A DNA stretch of 64,000 bases from Ophiocordyceps camponoti-saundersi (nom. inval.) (GCA_003339415.1 PDHQ01000003.1:310001-374000), one strand, 5' to 3'. Counted from the first letter of the stretch, positions 32,121 through 44,793 are shown. The notes: a model not told the origin generated them from the sequence alone. Translations and numbers: made by a program.

Positions 32121-33054
32121 ACTCTGTCGGGCTGTAGATGCCCCACTAGCCCAACGGCGATCAGAGGCCGTCACGTGAGAATAAACTGCAGAGATACTGC
32201 AACAAAAACCAGTATCGTTAACGGTGCTATGGAAATGCATTACCGTAACGTATCTTGCATTTGTTTACATCACTGGGAGGTACTGCCTATCCGTACATAC
32301 CTCCTACGTACGGATTACATCCTCAGTCCCTTCAAATTCCCCTTGCTCTCCTCACTTTCGGCCTGCGTTTACATACCTACCTACCTACCAAGTCACGCAC
32401 TTCGTCTTGGCACTAAACGTGCCCAGACGCGCCTCTCAAACCCAAGCTTTACGGAAGTTTTTTTCCTTGGCTTGGTCCGTCAAAGCGATCCAACGAGCCA
32501 AGTCCCCACCCTATGCGCCGTCATCCGTTCAGTCTTTGGCTCATCATCCTCCCGCGATCGAGCCCCGGACCCGAAACACGCGAGGCGTCTTTCCACAGGC
32601 GAGAATCATCGAGGCAGCCTGCCCACTGTTGCGCGCTCCTGTCGCCAGCATAGCAAGCTGAACTATCGATCGCTACTACCCTTTTGCCTACTATCCCTCG
32701 TCCTCACTGCCTATTGCCAACCAGCCTACGGATACTTCCTACCTCTTAGTGCTTCCTTCCTACCTACCAAGTGCCTACCTAACCTACCTCACTCGGTATT
32801 TACTACGGATAGTGCCTTGCAAGGTAGGCGCTACCTCACTAGCCTTAACCTCTGAGACCAGCACTCCTCCAACTACCACCTCTGTATCGACCACGATCAA
32901 CTGAACACTCAGCCACAAACTTTTCTTTCGCCTCATCAACCAAGTTGATCAACCAAGCACGAGCTGCCTGCGTACATACATACATTCTGCATATCTGCTC
33001 ACCTAGTGCCCCGGAACTCAGCCGAACGCATGGCATATTTTCCAATCGCCATAC

Positions 33055-36000
33055 ATGCCGCCCAAGAAGCGCCGCCGCTCTCGGCCTGAGGCTACCCATG
33101 AGTCGGCGCATCTGCATCTCGACACCATCAACCAAACTTCACTTGCTTTTCTTGGCGTCCAACGCCGAGCGTGGATGACGACTACCGGCTCTGCTGTACC
33201 CGTTGTTGCCCGTCCCAAGTCTTGCACGCAGAGTCGTCATCAAAACCCCTCACCTGTCATCAGTTGCGCGCCCGTCGCCAGCACATTGCCCGGGTCAGTA
33301 TCCCCTTCCCTATCGCTATCGCTCTGTCCTGGAAGCTTTCTGGCTGACTGAATTTTGTCCGCAGTGGCTCAACTGTCTTCCCGTCCCCTGTCAACTCCAG
33401 CGTCTCTAGCCCGGAAGCTTCGACCTCGGGGCCTGGGGCGGCTGGCAGCCCTTCGACTGCACACGCGCCGCCTCCTCAGTCTCCCCTTTCGACCTCAGCG
33501 AACCTCGTACCAGCATCGCAGGCCCCTAGCCCTCCGCTTTTCGATTCTCCTTCCGCTCGACTCCCAGGAGACGCTGATGCACCAACCGCTCCCGTTGAAG
33601 GCTTTCAGCCGGCTAGCCAGACGGCCGATGCTTGCCGCGTCTTGACCATTTCAGCGCCCATCGCCTCGGGCTCAGAAAACTTGCTGGCCTCCAGATCTAC
33701 GTGCGTGTCTAATCAATCGAACGCATCGTCCCCTGCCAGAAGCCCTGCATCGCCTGAGAATGATTCGGCTTCGGTCATCGGGCCGACCCAGCAAAACATG
33801 GCTGCCACTGGAAAATATCCGGCGCTCGACAATGAACCGGCTTCGACTCTCGCGCCGACGCAGTTGAACGTACCATCTGCTGCAATAAGTCTCATTACTC
33901 CCCCAAGGGAGTCGACGTCGGCTACCATGTCGACGCATTCAAACGGTCCATTCGCTGCCCCGAGCTCAATCGCACCTCGTCATGAGCCGAATCCGTGCCC
34001 CGTGATATACCGGCAAGATGAAACATCTACAGCCGGCAATCGTACGACGTACTCGAACGAACCGACGCCATCTCATGTGTCGACGCAGCAAAACCCAACG
34101 TCCTCTACGGAAAACCACTTGGCGCGGTTTAGCAGGTCGGCTCCACACCATTTGCCAGTCTCGTCAAACGCACCACCTGCTGTCACAAACCAGCCGAGGC
34201 CTCACAATCGGCCGGCTACCATTCAAGGAACGTTGTCGAATGAGGTTCCAGACAGACAGCAGAAGCGGCATTGTTCCGACACCTCGAGGCACCCAGCCGC
34301 ATCCTCATCTGTGCCTAGAAATTTTGGCATCAATTTCGAGCAGTTGAGATGGATAGTCAAGAATCGCCTCCCCAAATCAGAAGTCGTCGACTCGCAAGAC
34401 CATCATATAGTTTTCTACAAGATGCTCGATTTGGCCTGCTCCAAAGGGGATCTTTTCTACCTCGTTTTCCACCAGGCGTTTTGCCTCTGGTCGTTAAACA
34501 ACTCTTATGCCCATGCATTTCTCAGTGCCTCGCCTCAGGTCGTCGACCATGCTTTTCACCTTCTCCTCCGAGTGTGGAGGCAGAATTCTGAGCTTCCGAT
34601 GCATCACCTTCAATGGTTTGCCGCTTTCCCTGTTTTCCTCAACTCTTCCGCTTATCGTGGGAACCTTCTTTCCCGCGACCAGGTCAGCTGTATTACGCCT
34701 CTCGTCCATTCTTTCTTGGCGAAGCTGGTACTCAATCAGGACCTTATCCCGCTCCAGGTACCCCAGAGAGGCTTCCCGCTGATGGCGTGGGAATTGAGAC
34801 ATGCCCTGCAATGTCCGTCGCCGGTGCTGCGCTGGGTCCTTTTTACCTGCAGTCGCAGATACCTGGGTATTCGCGATGATTCTGAAGCACAGAAGCTATT
34901 GTCTCACCTGTTTGAAGTCGATTCGAGGTCTGAATATTCTCACCCTGCGGAAACTGCGGAATCGATTAGAGTACGGATGCAGATGATGCACAGTTACATT
35001 GCGGTGACGCAAGGCGCCACAGCAAATTCTCTCAATAACATGTCCGTTGTCAACCATACGCAGCTTCCGATGCAGCATCATCTGGGCATGCAAAATGCAC
35101 ATTCAGCACCTCAACACTTCTTGCAGCCTTTGGCATCATCTCAGTCAACCTATCCCCTTCCGAACGCATCGACGGCCACTTTTGCGCCTCAAAACACTGG
35201 CAGCCACCCAATGGCAACGTATAGTCCCGTCATGGATGGCAATGTTAATTTCGGTGTCACCGATGAACGCGCCAATGCTGGACAGATGCACATGGGCCTC
35301 AATCAGCCTCATCTGGCTCCGTTCAGTTTCGCCGGCTCGTCGTCTCCGGCCATTGGCGGGCAAAGGGCTCAAGTATTCACTCCGCCTGTGCCCTCGAATG
35401 GATCCTTCCCGCAAGCCTCGCCTTATGTCGCCCAAAGCCGGATAGCTGCCTGCTCAAACCAGGTCCCGTCGATGCCGGCAGTCCAGAATCCGATGTCTCT
35501 CCTGCAAAATAATGTCGCGCAAAGGACGTTGCAAGCGACGATACCACCACCTCACAATTCCGGCTACTCCCATCCGCAGCAACGGCAAGTTTTTCATCAG
35601 GCGCCTCCCCGTGAGACGAGTTTGTCACATAACCACGTGAGTTACGTGGCCCATCCTCGTCCGGATCCTCTACAGGCGGTCACGCCAGGGCGGACCGGGT
35701 TGCGCGCACCGCCGACAGAGCCCAGTCAGCACCAAGTCGTCCCGCTGAATGAGAACGAGATTCCTCGGGACGACTGGTCGCGTGCTCAGAATGCTTTGCA
35801 CTTGTCATATCTTCGCAGCCCCGAGAGAACTTGTGTCATGCCCGCCGGCAAATACCTTTACCAGTTCGTCTCCGGGTTCGCAGCAGTGCCGCAAGCGCTC
35901 CCACCTCAGACTGGTTTGAGAGCATTGCGATTTTCTGTTTCGCAGCTGCAGGTGTCAAAACTTGTCGTTGCGGACGCCGCGAGCGAGGTGCCCGCGAAAG

Positions 36001-36866
36001 CTCTGTTTTCCAATGGGTCTCTTCGCTATCGCCTTCGTATGTGCAAACAAAAACAGTCTACTCTGACGGTGGAGGAGTCGACTTGGACGGGATGTTTGAG
36101 CTTCTGGCCACCTCACATTTTCCTGGCTTGCAATGAGCAGCATGTGCAACCTCGGCGGCGCCAACAGTTCGGGTCTGATCTGCCCATCGAACTGACCGGA
36201 CTGTTGAAATCTGGAGAAAACACGGTCCAAGTCAGCCTTCCTGGGGTCGAGCGAAACATTGACCACCGATGGACCTACTTTATGGCAGTGGAGGTAATTA
36301 GCATTCTTGATCATGATGCGGTACGTGCCATGGTTCAGGCAAACTCTCGAACCAGCGTCGACGAGTTCAAGCGGGATGTAAAGCGACGACTGAAGTCGGA
36401 TGGGTCGGACGACATAATTGCCGAGAGCAACCACATCTGCGTGTCCGTTGCGGATCCCTTCAGCTCTTGTCTTTTCACGACACCTGTTCGAGGAGCGAAT
36501 TGTAAGCATCTAGAATGCTTCGACTTGGAAATTTGGCTGCGGACCCGACCGGCAAGAAATTCGCGTGAGCCGAGCGCGGTAGACTGTTGGAAGTGCCCTA
36601 TCTGCGATGTCGACGCAAGGCCGGTCAGTCTCCACATCGATGACTTCTTCACCGAGATACGCGCGAAGCTGGTCAAGGACGGAGATGACTCTGTCAAAAA
36701 AGTAACAATTCACTCCGATGGAACTTGGAGCCCGCTACTAGAGGCCGACGAGCCTCAAGACGAAGCGCGGCTGCCAACCGCGCCAGTTAGTCGAGAGCGA
36801 CTCGTTGGCGCACAGGCAGCGATTTTGGGACCTCTGCAGGATGTCATTGTCATAGAAGATGATTAA
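33055..36866 (+). CDS. SP-RING (MIZ) zinc-finger protein, probable SUMO E3 ligase
   Basis: Two exons (33055-33293 and 33365-36866) with a 71-bp intron (gtcagt...ttgtccgcag) encode 1246 residues. The N-terminal 500 residues are Ser/Thr/Pro/Asn-rich and contain degenerate repeats around T-Q/H-x-N. A basic MPPKKRRRSRP opening may be a nuclear signal. A central helical region (about 310-470) and a conserved globular region (about 780-1090) precede an SP-RING at about 1110-1170: CLFTTPVRGANCKHLECFDLEIWL and WKCPICDVDARPVSLHIDDFF, with Cys1115, Cys1127, His1129 and the later CPIC. SP-RING proteins (Siz/PIAS/Zmiz) promote SUMO transfer from Ubc9. The protein ends VIVIEDD, a textbook SUMO-interacting motif. 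Nuclear location is inferred. Confidence 0.82.
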
Positions 36867-37182
36867 GGAGGCCATGGCGAAGTCTGACCAAGAACTGGTG
36901 GCTGGAGGGTTGGGGATGGACATGATTCCGTGAAGGCGCGGTTTGATGACGGGAGGTTAATTCTGGCGTTGAGGGCGTTCTAGGTAGACGTCAGGGAGCG
37001 TGACTGTTGCATAATGCCTTTGCAGCGGATGCTTTGAAGGAAAAGCCGATGAGTTGCTGGCGAGGCTGAAACGCCTGCTAACATTGCAGGTATTCGTTAC
37101 TGATTACAACTGTTGAAGAAGCTACATCGGAGAGATGAAAGGACACATACATGCAGCCAAGGCGAAGAGGGAAAGCTCCACA
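36867..37182. other. Convergent 3' region
   Basis: This short gap separates the 3' ends of the SP-RING gene (+) and the HAD hydrolase gene (-). No gene is visible. Confidence 0.45.
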
Positions 37183-38093
37183 TCATATCTTGGCTTTGGT
37201 CGTCGTCGACGAATGGGGCTTGGGATGATGGCCTTGTAGCTCGAGTCCCGTCATATACTCTAGCTCTTCCACTGCCTCGTAGGACCTCCCGAGCGGCACT
37301 CTGATCGTACGAAAGCCTTGCGCTGCCGCCACCTTGAGATTTTGGCCAATGTCGTCGAGGAAGAGTATGTCGTCGGCTCTGATACCTAGTTGCCAACCAC
37401 ATCGACTTCCCCTCTCAGAAGCAGCGTTATCCTTGGCATACTTGTCGAGGGTAGTAACGGCAAGCTGATAGACGGCTTGGTCGGGCTTGCGGAGGCCAAC
37501 GTGGGCAGAGGAGATGAAGACGTCGAACAATCGTCTCAGGGGGTGGTTGAAGTAGTCGGCATCATGTAATGCGTGGCCTGGCGGAAATATGACGGTATTG
37601 CTAAGAGCGCCGAGGATATATCTGTCACTTTCTTTGAGAGACTTCAAGGCAGGAAGCATCCAAGGGTCAGACTTTTGGGAGGTGAGCATCATCTCATTGA
37701 AGAGCCATTCCCCGTCGATAGACGGCAATGGAGGTAGCCGTTGAGCTAGGCTGTCGTTCTTGCGCCGTTCCTGCTCGTAGAACTTCTTCCACAAATCAGG
37801 CCTATGGAGGTCTTTGTTGAAGCCTTCGAAGAAAGCGGCGTCCAAGGGGATCTGACCGCGCTCAAGTCGGTGCCAGAAGCCGTCGGGAGAAGTCTTGGAG
37901 ATGGAATAATTGACCCATCCGGGCGGGATGCCGAGAGTCAATTCGTAATCGAGAATAGCCTGGAAGGGAGAGAGAACCTGCGGGGGAGCGGTGGATGAGG
38001 AAGACGAAAGAGGGGGTTGGCTTGAGAGGCTCGACTCACGCAGACGCCGCCTATGTCGAAGAGGAGAACCTTGGGCTGCCCGGGGCGAGACAT
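37183..38093 (-). CDS. HAD-superfamily hydrolase
   Basis: Two exons (38040-38093 and 37183-37959, complement) with an 80-bp intron (gtgagt...tttccag) encode 276 residues. Exon 1 carries HAD motif I, VLLFDIGGVC, with nucleophile Asp13; the usual second Asp is Gly, as in the FDxGGV subgroup. Motif II is LGALSNTV, motif III Lys is in GLRKPDQAVY, and motif IV is DDILFLDDIGQN. The layout fits the HAD-IA group that includes epoxide-hydrolase N-terminal-like and haloacid-dehalogenase-like phosphatases. Substrate is unknown. It is transcribed divergently from RPL5, 439 bp away. Confidence 0.82.
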
Positions 38094-38532
38094 CTTGGGC
38101 GTTGTTTCTCAGTCTCTGTTCGATCACTGCGGAAGAGTGAGTAAAGTGCCACTCGATATACGGATAGATGCACTGCAATCGACCACATGTATGTAGGTAT
38201 AGTACATACATATACTGTGACAGTCTCTACGGATATAATATTGCTGTTTCAGCAAGAGAGCTAAATGCTCCTTGACATCGGCCACTGGGTCCGGACAGCC
38301 TCGGCATCTCACATACATATGTATAAAGTCGTCGGGCCGACCGGGGGCCTAGCCACGTGACTCGTCCCCGACCCAGGTTCGGAGCCGGGTGGGGCTCCAC
38401 AGCCCTGTTCCTACAGGCTGCAGAGGCAGGTTTAGTTCTTAGGGCTTTGGGAAAAAGGTGAACTCGCACACGACACAATTTCGTGAGCAAAAGCCATCAT
38501 CACAACTTGTTCGGCATCGCAAAACCGTCACC
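38094..38532. promoter_or_regulatory. Divergent HAD / RPL5 promoter region
   Basis: This 439-bp divergent region contains CACGTG at 38354-38359 and an inverted repeat, ggagcc-gggtgg-ggctcc, at 38381-38398. The leader of RPL5 lies at its right end. I see no other recognisable element. Confidence 0.4.
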
Positions 38533-39679
38533 ATGGTAAGTCAGAGATTAAGCCAGCCTGTGACCACCTGGTATCGAGCGGATCGAAATCTCGGTGGAAT
38601 TGAATTTCCATTTGCTCGCGTTTGAGAGTCATAGCAAGATGCTTCGGACCGAGATGGAGCAAGTCTGAAGCGCAAATTGCTGACTCGGGGATTTTGCACG
38701 ATAGCCTTTCCACAAGTTGGTCAAGAACAGCGCGTACTATAGGTGAGTGCTTGCCGTTGTCTGCTACTCGAACTCGGTCGGGGGATCCGACTTGAGCTGA
38801 CGAGATGATAGCCGCTATCAGACCAAGTATAAGCGCAGACGCCAAGGCAAGACGGATTACTATGCCCGCAAGCGCCTCATCACCCAGGCGAAGAACAAGT
38901 ACAATTCGCCCAAGCACCGGCTGGTAGTCCGCTTCACAAACAAGGACATCATCATGCAGATTGTCACTTCGGAAATCAACGGCGACAAGATCCTCGTCTC
39001 CGCCTACTCGCACGAGCTCAAGGCCTACGGCATCAAGCACGGCCTGACTAACTGGGCTGCGGCCTACGCAACGGGCCTGCTCATCGCCCGCCGTGTTCTC
39101 AGCAAGCTCGGCCTCGACAAGCACTTTTCCGGCGTGGAAGAGCCCGATGGCGAATTCACGCTGACTGAAGCGGCCGAGACGGACGATGGTGAGCGCCGTC
39201 CCTTCAAGGCCTTCCTCGACGTTGGCCTCGCCCGGACGTCGACGGGAGCTCGCATTTTTGGCGCCATGAAGGGCGCGTCGGACGGCGGCATCCTGATACC
39301 CCACTCGGAGAAGCGATTCCCTGGCTACGACATGGAGACCAAGGAGCTCGATGCGGAGACGCTGCGCAAGTACATCTTTGGCGGCCACGTCGCCGAGTAC
39401 ATGGAGACGCTGGCCGACGATGACGAGGAGCGCTACCAGGGTCAATTCCAGAAATACATTGATGACGACGTCGAGGCCGATGGTCTGGAGGACTTGTACA
39501 CGGAGGCCCACAGCGCCATCCGCGAGGATCCGTGGAAGAAGGCGCCGAGTGAGGGGCCCAAGAAGAGCAAAGACGAGTGGAAAGCCATCTCCAAAAAGTA
39601 CAGGATGTCCAAGACACCCAAGGCCGAGAAGCAGAAGAAGGTTCAGGAGAGGATCCAGAAGATCCTGGCCGAGGAGTGA
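38533..39679 (+). CDS. RPL5: 60S ribosomal protein L5 (uL18)
   Basis: Three exons encode 302 residues: 38533-38535 (the ATG alone), 38705-38742 and 38812-39679. Introns are 169 and 69 bp, both with strong donors (gtaagt, gtgagt). The sequence starts [20 protein letters not shown] and continues [23 protein letters not shown] and [16 protein letters not shown], all hallmarks of eukaryotic L5/uL18. Length agrees with the family (about 300). L5 binds 5S rRNA with L11 and enters the central protuberance of the large subunit. The C-terminus is basic and Lys-rich, as usual. The 3-nt first exon separates the start codon from the rest of the protein and is easily missed by gene finders. Introns near the start are common in fungal ribosomal-protein genes. 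Confidence 0.95.
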
Positions 39680-41019
39680 GGGACTGTGGCACCGAAGAAG
39701 ACGTCTTTGGGCAATGGCGTGGGTTCTGGAGTTTCGCGGCAGGGCACGGCCTGCCACAGACAATGTCTTTTGATGATGTGAAATGGAAGAAAAATAAATG
39801 CATAGTCTGCGAAGTCTAAAGCCTGAGTTGAAGATGGCGGAGCACGCGAGGGGCGGGAAAGGCTGCTGCAAATGCTTTATTGTGCCCTGAAAGAGTGGAA
39901 GGGGTCCGGGATGGAAGACACGTGGTTGCAAGAGGGTCACTATTTCTGGTCAAGGGAGCCTAAGCAAGGCCCACAGAGGCCGAGGCTAACGGTGCAGTAA
40001 TGGTTCAGTCTACGGGGGATCTGCGGTGTGCATTCATAAAACGAGTCTGGAAGGGCGTATGGTACAGACGTCGTAGAAGATACTAGTATAGGGTATGACG
40101 ATGATTCAAAGCTGGCGCCAAATTGTCTTGTGGTGTGCTCTCAGTGTGTGTATGTACAATATGAATATGATTAATGTCTGTGAGTCGTGGCTGACGGCGG
40201 CGGAAGCTAGGCCCGGGATACGACGGCAAGAAACGAAATGTGATTTGAGGGGTCGGGCGGGAGTGTTTCAATAGGTGTTATAGAGACTGGAGACTGGAGA
40301 GTGAACGAAATGAAATCGAACATCCTTTACTGAATCGGTGTGACGTTCGGAGGTGAAGGTTCCGGTTCTATTTGAACCCTTACGTCAGCGCGACGAAGCT
40401 TGCCGCCCCGGCATGGCCGCGCTGTTTCTTTTTCTATGTGATTTGGAGGCGGCGGTGTCTCGGCCCTCATGGCGGTGCATGGCGCCCCCCCCCCCCCCCT
40501 GGTTCAGGTATGTGGTATCCGCGGACATGGGAAGAATGTACTCGAAACCTCGGCGGCCTGTCGTTTGGCGGGCCGTTCGAACGATACAGGAACATCCGTC
40601 GCCTTCTGCTGCTGGTCCTCTTTTCCCGGGGATGTCCTCGTACACCCAAACCTACCTTTTTCCATTTCATACCCTCGATTACGAATACCAGTACCCTGCC
40701 TACCCGCCTACACCTACCTTGCTGATGTACACTAAGCGTTAATCACTCAAGCTACCCGTACCTACTGAACGGACAAGCGTTGATCAAATACCCACCTCAC
40801 TATAATACTAGCACAGCCTTACCTAACCAAAAGCAGCCCGCTACCACCGTGAGAGACGAGTCCTCCTTCGTTGGATCCCCTAACTAATAAGCAGCTCTCG
40901 ACTAGATACATATGCGTCGGTGCGAATTGCCATGACGGCTGCTAGACTCTTCACTTTCTCTCGCTCACTCGCATGAGACCAACGGTCGCATCACCATTCG
41001 CTTTTCCCAAAAAGACATC
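39680..41019. other. 1.3-kb intergenic region
   Basis: This holds the 3' end of RPL5 and the upstream region of the LRR gene. There is a poly-C run at about 40487-40499 and CTACC-rich stretches around 40650-40760. No gene is visible. Confidence 0.45.
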
Positions 41020-44000
41020 ATGGCCGCCTCTCTACCTATACAGCGCGACTGCTCCGTTCCGACGCTGCTCTCGGATCCGGCCCCTATTCGACGAGGCCTC
41101 GTCCGTCGACCGACCATGGAGCAACTTCACGGCGTTGATGTCAGCTGGATGACGCGCGGCTTTCCCAGAGGCACGTCGTCGCTGTCGGCGCCCGTGTCTC
41201 CCGCGGCTGCTGATCGGGTCCGTCGCTCAGATAAGACGAGCAAGCCGCCTTCGCCCCCGAGATCATCCCCGACGTCACGAGCCTCGTCGCCTGTATCCAG
41301 GTCGCCGTCGCCGCGATCCAAGTCGCTCGCTTCCCCCAAGTCGCTTCCCCTTTTCACCCCTCCGTCTAGCGCCCGCAATCCCGACGGCTCTATGGCGTCG
41401 CCGCTAGACGGCGAACACTCTTCCAAGCGACAGGCGCGTTCAGCGACAGAGAAGCCGGCGAGCCCTGGCGGCTTGTCTCCCATATCACAGCGACGCAACT
41501 CTTGGTTTTCCAACATCTCGGCCAAGTTCTCTTCCAATGCTAATCTCGCCAACGCGCCGTCGCACCACCACAACCTACCCAACCACGAGACGCAGTCTCA
41601 ACAGCAGCCCACTACTTGCCCTCCGACCGAGCCTCAAGCCCCAAAGGCTCACGTCACCAGGAACGCCGTCCTGCCGCACGCCTCGAAGCCTGAGGGTAAC
41701 GGCCCTTACACCCCTGCTCCGCCGCGAAATGCCCAGGCCGGCTTTCTTGGCGTATTCAAGCGGCTGTCATCGTCAGCCGTTAGTGGCGTCGGCGCTAAGT
41801 CGGGCAACGGCCTTGTCGACCGCAAGACGCTCAACGTCGACCCGACCCGAAATAGGTGTCAGATTTCCGAATTGAGAGACGCCAAGCTGAGACGGGTGTC
41901 GTTCTGCGTCGACGTCGAGGTCGCTCCGATGCCCAAATACGCAGAGGCCGGTACCACGCCGAAACCCATCGATCCGGCCGTGAGAAACAAGTTGACGGAA
42001 AAGGGCGAGGGCCAGGCCTTGAAGAATGTGGGCGCCCAGGTGAAGAAAGACGCCAGCCTCGAGCCCGAGGTAGCCGAGGTGTCGGAAGAAGCCATTGTTC
42101 AGGGCAACGAAAAAGACAAGACGAGGAAGAAGGAGAAGAAGAAGAAGAGCGAGGAGGAGCGCAAGGCCAGGAAAGAGAAAAGGCGGCGGCTCGCGGAAGA
42201 CAACGGTTCGGTGCCGCTCGAGATTCACTATGACAGCAGCGGCTCGTCGACGGACGGACCCGAAGGCATAATGACACCTTCTGGTAGCAAGATGACATCG
42301 CAGCCTACGACGAACCCGGTGAGGATCTACCGCCGATGCTGCCAGCTGCGCGAGACGCCCATCCTCAAGAAGATCACGGAGCAGCTCACCGACGGCGCCA
42401 ACTCGAGCCCCGATACGGGCGTAGTCCATAAGCTGGACCTGACCGACTACTGGCTCCAATTGGCCGACCTCGTTACTCTTGGCGACTTCCTCGCCGTAGT
42501 CCCCGTCCGAGAGATTGTTCTGGAGAACAGCGGTCTCGGCGATGAGGGACTGCGCGTCGTTCTCGCTGGTCTGTTGGCCGCCAAGCAGCCGACCTCTTCG
42601 AGGCGAAGGAAGTCGGCCGACGACTCGGCCGGTGTCATCGAGCGCGTGGTGCTCAAAAACAACAAGATCGGGGTCGACGGCTGGAAGCACGTCGCCTTGT
42701 TCCTCTACATGTGCAGATCGCTCAAGTACTTTGACATCTCACACGTGGCCTTCCCCAAGCAGGCCGCGAAAGTGGACGGTCGTCTGTCGCGGGGCATATC
42801 CAACGTCCTTTCCGAGGCCATGGCCCATCGGCTGGGCGGGTCGACGCTCGAGATGCTCAACATGAGCGGGACGGAGCCCAGCATGGCGCAGCTGAGCATC
42901 ATCATGGACGGTATCGTCCAGTGCGGCGTCCGCAGACTCGGGTTGGCCCACAACCGGCTCGACGGTCAAGGCGTCGCCCTGGCCGCGCGCTATCTCGCGG
43001 ACGTGAAGTCCGAAGGCCTGGACTTGGGAGGTAACGATCTGCGAAACCACATGGACGTCATTGCCGCTTCGCTCGAAGCTGGGCATCCGCTGTGGGCTTT
43101 GAGCCTGGCCGGCTGCAACCTGGATTACTCGTCATTGAGCCAGGTGGTGCCGGCGCTCGTCAAGCTCGACTGCTTCCGGTTCATCGATCTTTCTCACAAT
43201 CACGATCTGTTCCAGTCGACGCCCAGCGCCGTCGGCCTGTTGCGGAGGTGGGTTTTGGCCCTTTTTGCTTCCTGGTTCTCATGAAAGGACGGTGTATACT
43301 GACATCCCCCCCCCTTTGATAGATATCTCCCCGAGATGAACTGCTTGAAACGGATTCATCTGCAGGATGTCAACATGACGGCAGAGCAGGCAATCGCCAT
43401 TGTCGAGGTACTGCCCGAGGCCCGAACGCTGGCTCACATCAACCTCCTCGGAAACTCATCGCTGGTGAAGCTTGCGAGCGCCAAGACGGAGGAGGCGCAG
43501 GAAGAGGCCTGCGCGCTGTACGCGTCGCTGCTGGCGGCATCGAGGGTGTCGGAGAGCCTCATCTGCGTCGATATCGAGGTGCCGCAGGACGAGGCGGGGG
43601 AGATTGTCAAGGCCATGGCCAAGCAGGTGGTGGCCTACTGCCTCCGCAACATGAGCCGCATCCCGGACACGAGCATCAGCGCGGCGGCGGCGGCGGCGAT
43701 GGCCGAAACGCAGATGGAGGTGCAGGAGGGCAAGCTGCCGGCGTATCCGGATGTGCTGGCCTACCTCGTCGACGACGCGGCGGACGAGACGGACGAGGCG
43801 GCGACGGACGAGGACTACGTCATCGGCGGTACGGGCGTCGTCAAGGCCCTCCGCTGCTGCCTCGAAAATCGCGGCTCCGAGTCAGGAGCGGTTGACGAGG
43901 GGCGGACGACGGCGCAGCCCAGCCTCGCGACCTGCGGCAAGGCCAAGGACATGTCGAAGCACCTGCTGGCCGGGGCGCGCAAGATTCGCGTGCGGCTGCA

Positions 44001-44793
44001 GCCGGCTCTCGATAGAGCCATGACCAACGGCACCGACGAGCTGAACATGCGGAAGCTCACCTTCCTGGACTCGACGCTGCAGGGCATCATCAAGCGGTTC
44101 GAGGACGAGTTCCCGGACACGAGGGAGCCGCAGACGCTCATGATTCCGGACGCGCAAACGACTGACGACGAAGACGAAGACGACAAGGCGGCGCTGTTGA
44201 CGCCGACAGAGGACGACGAGCGTACGCCGCCGGCCTCCGTCCTCGGCTTGACCTCGCCCTTCCTGTCTTCCCCCACGATGACGGTTTCTGAAGGCGAAGA
44301 CGTGGAGTCGGAGATTCGTCCACCTAAGACGGCCTCAAGCTCATCCACCTCGTCCATGCTCCTCTCCAAAGTCCTAGACGAGGAAGAAGGCCGAGTCCTC
44401 CGCGCAGGCCACCGGTTCCGCCTCGGCTTCATCCGACAAGAGACTGTCGAGAGCGTCCTGCAGAACATCGACGCCATCGGCGCGGACCCCAAACAGTCGC
44501 AGATGCTCATGGAACTCGCAGAGGACCTGGGAGGCCAACTCCTGGAGAAGGCGCGCGAGAAGGGCGCCCAGCGAGCCTTTACGGAGGACCGCGACGTCCT
44601 CGTCCGCTCCATGCGCGAATCCGACCCCGAGTGGTGGGAGGGCTTCATCGAGTCTCAGCATAAGGCTAGGGCCAACATCAACGTCGCCACCCAGGCTGCT
44701 GCCGCGGCTACGGAGAGGCGGAGGCCCAAGACGCCGCCGTCTGTTGAGGAGGAGGAGGGAGCGGAAGGAAAAGGAGAGGGAAGTTGGGTTTGA
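41020..44793 (+). CDS. Leucine-rich-repeat protein, Mhp1-like
   Basis: Two exons (41020-43247 and 43323-44793) with a 75-bp intron (gtgggt...tttgatag) encode 1232 residues. The first 280 residues are Ser/Pro/Arg-rich and probably disordered. RRVSFCVDVEVAPMPKY marks a conserved segment near residue 290. It is followed by a highly charged Lys/Glu coiled stretch (KDKTRKKEKKKKSEEERKARKEKRRR, broken here by its own repeats). Leucine-rich repeats of the RNase-inhibitor type (VVLKNNKIGVDGWKHVA, LGLAHNRLDGQGVALAA, LDLGGNDLRNHM) run from about 480 to 830. The C-terminal third is acidic and Ser-rich. Related fungal proteins are annotated as Mhp1-like cell-wall or microtubule-associated proteins; I rate that name as tentative. 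The splice falls inside the LRR region, reading LLRRYLPEM. Confidence 0.75.

Larger units (their letters stand above)
30148..33054. other. 2.9-kb divergent intergenic region
   Basis: This lies between the F-box gene (-) and the SP-RING gene (+). A 100-codon minus-strand frame at 30163-30465 has no recognisable features, and I do not call it. The right half is full of CCTACC/GGTAGG tracts, including an 18-bp palindrome at 31779-31796, a 14-bp palindrome at 31929-31942 and a tandem ACGGAT block near 32101-32120. It is probably the promoter and leader of the SP-RING gene. Confidence 0.45.

Noticed and set aside
32055..32855. 266-codon plus-strand frame in the SP-RING gene leader region
   Set aside because: It is rich in repeat-derived Tyr/Thr/Asp strings from ACGGAT and TACC tracts, with no domain and a start inside simple sequence.
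38371..38400. tRNA-like B-box and stem in the RPL5 promoter
   Set aside because: GGTTCGGAGCC differs from the GGTTCGANNCC consensus at a key base, and no A-box or acceptor stem pairs with it.
38528..39940. 470-codon open frame on the minus strand opposite RPL5
   Set aside because: It is antisense to a certain ribosomal-protein gene, and long antisense frames are expected from GC-rich codon bias. The sequence has no recognisable domain.
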